A stretch of DNA of 64,000 bases from Epichloe hybrida (Eukaryota > Ascomycota > Sordariomycetes > Hypocreales > Clavicipitaceae): NCBI GenBank assembly GCA_019022495.1, contig JAFEKR010000055.1, forward strand, positions 181,290 to 245,289, given 5' to 3'. Positions 61,145 through 64,000 of the stretch are shown piece by piece (within the stretch, counting starts at the first letter, position 1; each line of letters begins with the position of its first letter). Below the pieces are notes generated by a model. That model ran no database searches. It saw nothing but the letters and a program-made list of their open reading frames with translations, and was not told the DNA's origin. Position numbers and translations under genes: made by a program.

Positions 61145-62298
61145 ATGAAGGGCAATGACGAGGTCATCAAGGAGTTCAATGAGCTGGTCAACATGACTGC
61201 CTCTGAGCTCGAGAAATGGCTCAAGTCGTCTGACTCCAATAGCGCGGGCTGGCCCAAGGACTCTGGAGACGGCGAGTCTGTTGGCCACGACAGTGGCCGT
61301 AAAATTGTCGAAATCCTGAAAGACAACCCGCAGAAGAATCCCGACAAGTACGATAATGATCAAATCGAGCATATGCGCAAAGTCGTTGCATACTGGTATG
61401 TTCTCTGTCCAAACTGTTTAATTCTCTTTTTTCCAGCGATCACGACTGACAGACTTCGACGCAGCAAGCGGCATTTGGCCCAAGAAAGCGCAGGCAATGA
61501 GAACAAGTCCACCGAGGAGTTGAAGAAGACAAAATCGTACGCTTCGCTGAAGAACTGGGGCCATGATATTCTCAAGAAAGAGAACGGCAAGGCGGATGAT
61601 TCAGGAGAGGCTGAAGCAGGCGATAAAAGAAGTCGGCATGATGGCCCCACTGGCGAAAACAAGGCGAGAAAGACCGAGAAAGCATCTAGCGCCAAGGATG
61701 AGAAAAATGAGAGAGATGAAGGAGAGGACGGAGAGGACGGAGAGGACGGAGAGGACGGAGAGGACGGAGAGGACGGAGAGGACGGAGAGGACGGAGAGGA
61801 CGATGAGGAAACGGGTGAGGGAGATGATGACGAGGAAGAAGATGAGGATGCAGATGCAGACGAGGAAGACGACGACGATGAGAATGGCGGCCAGGAGGGC
61901 GACGGAGGGAGGAAGACAAGGTCGAAGACCAGTAAAGGAGCAAATGGCCAGAAGAACAACAAAAAGACAAAGTCCAACGAGAACGATGAGAAAGACGATA
62001 AAAAGGGCAATTCCTCAAACAAGTCGAAGAACGGAGAGCCAGAGCCCGGCGACACGGTCAGTTGGAACTGGGGCCAAGGCCAGCCAGAAGGCAAAGTGCT
62101 AGATGTGAAGCACGACAAGTAAGTGGACACAAGACTTGAGTGATTCAACTAATGACGTTTAAACTAATACGATACAGGGCATCTGTGAAGACCAAGAGAG
62201 GAAATGAGGTCTCACGCGACGGATCAGACAAGGACCCGGCCGTGGTCCTTGACACGGGGAAATCCAAGGCAATCAAGCTGAATCATGAGTTGAACTAG
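61145..62298 (+). CDS. DUF3140 protein with C-terminal DUF2945 (HVA1 family TUDOR-like) domain
   Basis: Three exons (61145-61395, 61465-62118, 62178-62298) give 341 aa. The N-terminal DUF3140-like part (1-110) contains EVIKEFNELVNMTASELEKW, KIVEILKDNPQKNPDKYDND and, across the first splice, VAYCKRHLAQ and SLKNWGHDILKKE. The middle is extremely acidic and low complexity, with about eight GED repeats (9-bp DNA unit GGAGAGGAC), then a Lys/Asn/Asp-rich stretch. The C-terminus has the DUF2945 start GDTVSWNWGQGQPEGKVLDV and, after the last splice, SVKTKRGNEVSRDGSDKDPA and VVLDTGKSKAIKLNHELN. The biochemical role of both domains is not established that I know. No mobile or virulence context is seen nearby apart from the AT-rich block to the right. 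Confidence 0.85.
61722..61801 (+). repeat. Coding 9-bp tandem repeat (GED)n
   Basis: GGAGAGGAC is repeated perfectly about nine times, encoding Gly-Glu-Asp units inside the acidic linker of the DUF3140/DUF2945 protein. Copy number can change without frame loss. Confidence 0.9.
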
Positions 62299-62574
62299 AC
62301 CGCGCAACGGGTATCGAAAATCTTGCGCTCAAAGCCAGCAGCGGTCAGATGTTGCTTAGCAGATTAATATGTAAAACGATTGTAATTGATACATTTTTGA
62401 TTCGTTCGAAGAATCTGGGCCAAAAGTTGTTCGTGGGTGCCGAATGAAAAAAAAAAAAAAAATAGAAATTTGAAAGCGTTAAATGGTGCCAGCTCAATTG
62501 AGAGGTACCGCCGACCAGCTCTGAAGTGGTACCAAAAATGATGGGGATAATGATGGTTGTATTCTTTCAGTCTA
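62299..62574. other. 3' flank of the DUF3140 gene
   Basis: Contains a run of 17 A at about 62446-62462. It is of ordinary base composition and ends where the AT-rich block starts. Confidence 0.6.
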
Positions 62575-64000
62575 AGCTCTAGCTACGCCCCATATAATTA
62601 TGGTTAACTATTACCTAAGCTATTCTTTACCTTAATAGGCTAGCCTATTTTAAGATAGTGTTAACTATAACACCTTAATTCTTCTAAAACACTATAAGCT
62701 ATTTACCTTCTTAATTATTATTCTCTATCCCTTACTAATTCTATATCTCCTTCTCTAGATCCTAATTAGCTATATCCTAGGTATTTAGTCTTAGAGGTTA
62801 TAGTCTTTCTAGTGTGAGATATATATCTTTAGATTATTAATATAAATCTTTTAACCCTATTCTCTATCTAAAGGTTTAATCTTATATAACACTAATAATA
62901 ACTTTCTCTTAATTATTAAAAGCTTTCCCTAGGTCTTATAGAACTTCCCCTTTAACTTATTCTCTTTATTAATTTTCTCCTATATAAGATTGCTTACTTT
63001 AAACTATTATAGTAGCTTAGAAAAATCCCTCTTATTATTTACCTTTTAAGTTTAAACTAATTCCTTTCTCTTCTCCCTTAAATTAGAATACTAAAGATTT
63101 ATTTCTTAGATTAAGATAGAATCTATTTCTAATTCTATTAAGTCTATCTTATCCTAATTATTACTAACTTCTATATGCTTAGTAAATAGATTAAATCCTA
63201 ATATTAATATTACTAGAGTTATCCCTATGCTTAATATAAACTAATTATTTAGAATAACTATAATACTTAGAATAGCTTAGTTTTACAAATTAAGTAATAC
63301 TCTATCCCTTTTAACTACTTACTTTATTAATTATTATTTTACTAGGCAGATATTCTATTTAGTAAGTCCTATAGAAGATAAATAAGAGATAAGTCTAAAA
63401 GTAACTATTATACTATGTTTTCCTATGGTTAATTTAAAGTTTAGATTTTTAAAGTGGGATTTATTATTATAGTAAATTTCTCTTAGCTAGCTAAAAATAA
63501 AGCTCTAGTTTCTATCCTATATCTAGGTAACTAAATCTCTAGTAGCTTTATTATAGGATTAACCTAATGTAAACCTTATTATATAGTTAATAGCAATTAG
63601 TATATATAAGTCTCTATTTTAAGCCTTAGGAGTAATAGGTCTAAGGTAATTTATTATAACTAATACCTATGGTTTTAATATTATAATAGTTTTTAAAGCT
63701 AATCTTAGTAACCTAGTTCTAGTTTACTAGTAGATAAGATAAGATTAATAGTAAGACTTAATATCTTTTACTCTATTTAGCTAGAAATACATCCTATAAA
63801 GCTTTTATATTATAATAGTTAGGCTAAAGTGCCTTGCTATATTATAAGCTTATTAAAGTTTTAGCGGAACCTCTTTAGAGATTATATATTTAGCTAAGGA
63901 TTTATTAAGCTCTAAATAATAAAGTTTTTAGTCTATAATTTAATATTTTAAAGCTTAATACTAAACTAGTTTCTATTATTTAGCTAGGATTATATAAGGA
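62575..64000. repeat. RIP-degraded AT-rich block (transposon graveyard)
   Basis: Composition changes abruptly near 62575 to very AT-rich DNA made mostly of TA-, TTA- and CTA-type words, with CG and CA dinucleotides almost absent. All frames are full of stops. This is the pattern left by repeat-induced C-to-T mutation of CpA sites in repeated DNA of ascomycetes. The original element cannot be recognised by eye and the block runs off the window. The DUF3140 gene ends less than 300 bp before it. Confidence 0.8.

Noticed and set aside
61360..62148. 262-codon minus-strand frame rich in Ser/Pro
   Set aside because: Antisense of the acidic GED repeat region; low complexity explains the lack of stops.

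Overview
The window is nuclear DNA from a filamentous ascomycete. Evidence: short GT..AG introns (about 50-160 bp) in nearly every gene, Sordariomycete-like protein sequences, a fungal Zn2Cys6 regulator, an Msb1/Mug8 protein, and very AT-rich, TA-dense blocks of the kind left by repeat-induced point mutation (RIP). Protein similarity as I recall it suggests Hypocreales; I cannot name the species. Most of the window is ordinary housekeeping DNA with genes on both strands and no operons.

Left part (1-16 kb): the 3' tip of an unknown gene, then urease (-), Ada3/Ngg1 (-), betaine-lipid synthase Bta1 (+), succinate dehydrogenase CybS (-) divergent from mitochondrial tyrosyl-tRNA synthetase (+), and the GATOR1/SEACIT subunit Npr2 (-). 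Accessory-looking island (16.4-19.6 kb): an N-acetylglutamate kinase copy lacking the reductase half of the usual Arg5,6 polyprotein, lying between two inverted-repeat elements and AT-rich DNA.

Middle (20-44.6 kb): Dsk2 ubiquilin (+), Svp26 (-) divergent from Bud23 (+), cytosolic lysyl-tRNA synthetase (-), NAD-isocitrate dehydrogenase subunit 1 (-), a germinal-centre-type kinase (-), a UBA-UAS-UBX protein (-), an RPB1 gene whose N-terminal 809 residues run in frame into an unrelated C-terminal tail (-), the COMPASS subunit Swd1 (-) and the tRNA-His guanylyltransferase Thg1 (+).

Right part (45-62.3 kb): a Zn2Cys6 regulator with an in-frame stop just before its zinc cluster (+), Tma23-like (-), a DUF726 hydrolase-like membrane protein (+), Msb1-like (-), uracil-DNA glycosylase (-), a small acidic protein (-) and a DUF3140/DUF2945 protein (+). 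From about 62.57 kb to the end the DNA is a degraded AT-rich block.

The points most worth checking are the RPB1 chimera (junction near 37996), the kinase-only Arg5,6 copy, the Ser13-His9 insert in urease, the two short inverted-repeat elements, and a 9-bp motif (TACGGAGTA) that recurs in gene-free DNA. Exon boundaries were set by hand from splice consensus, frame and remembered family sequence. No database search was run.
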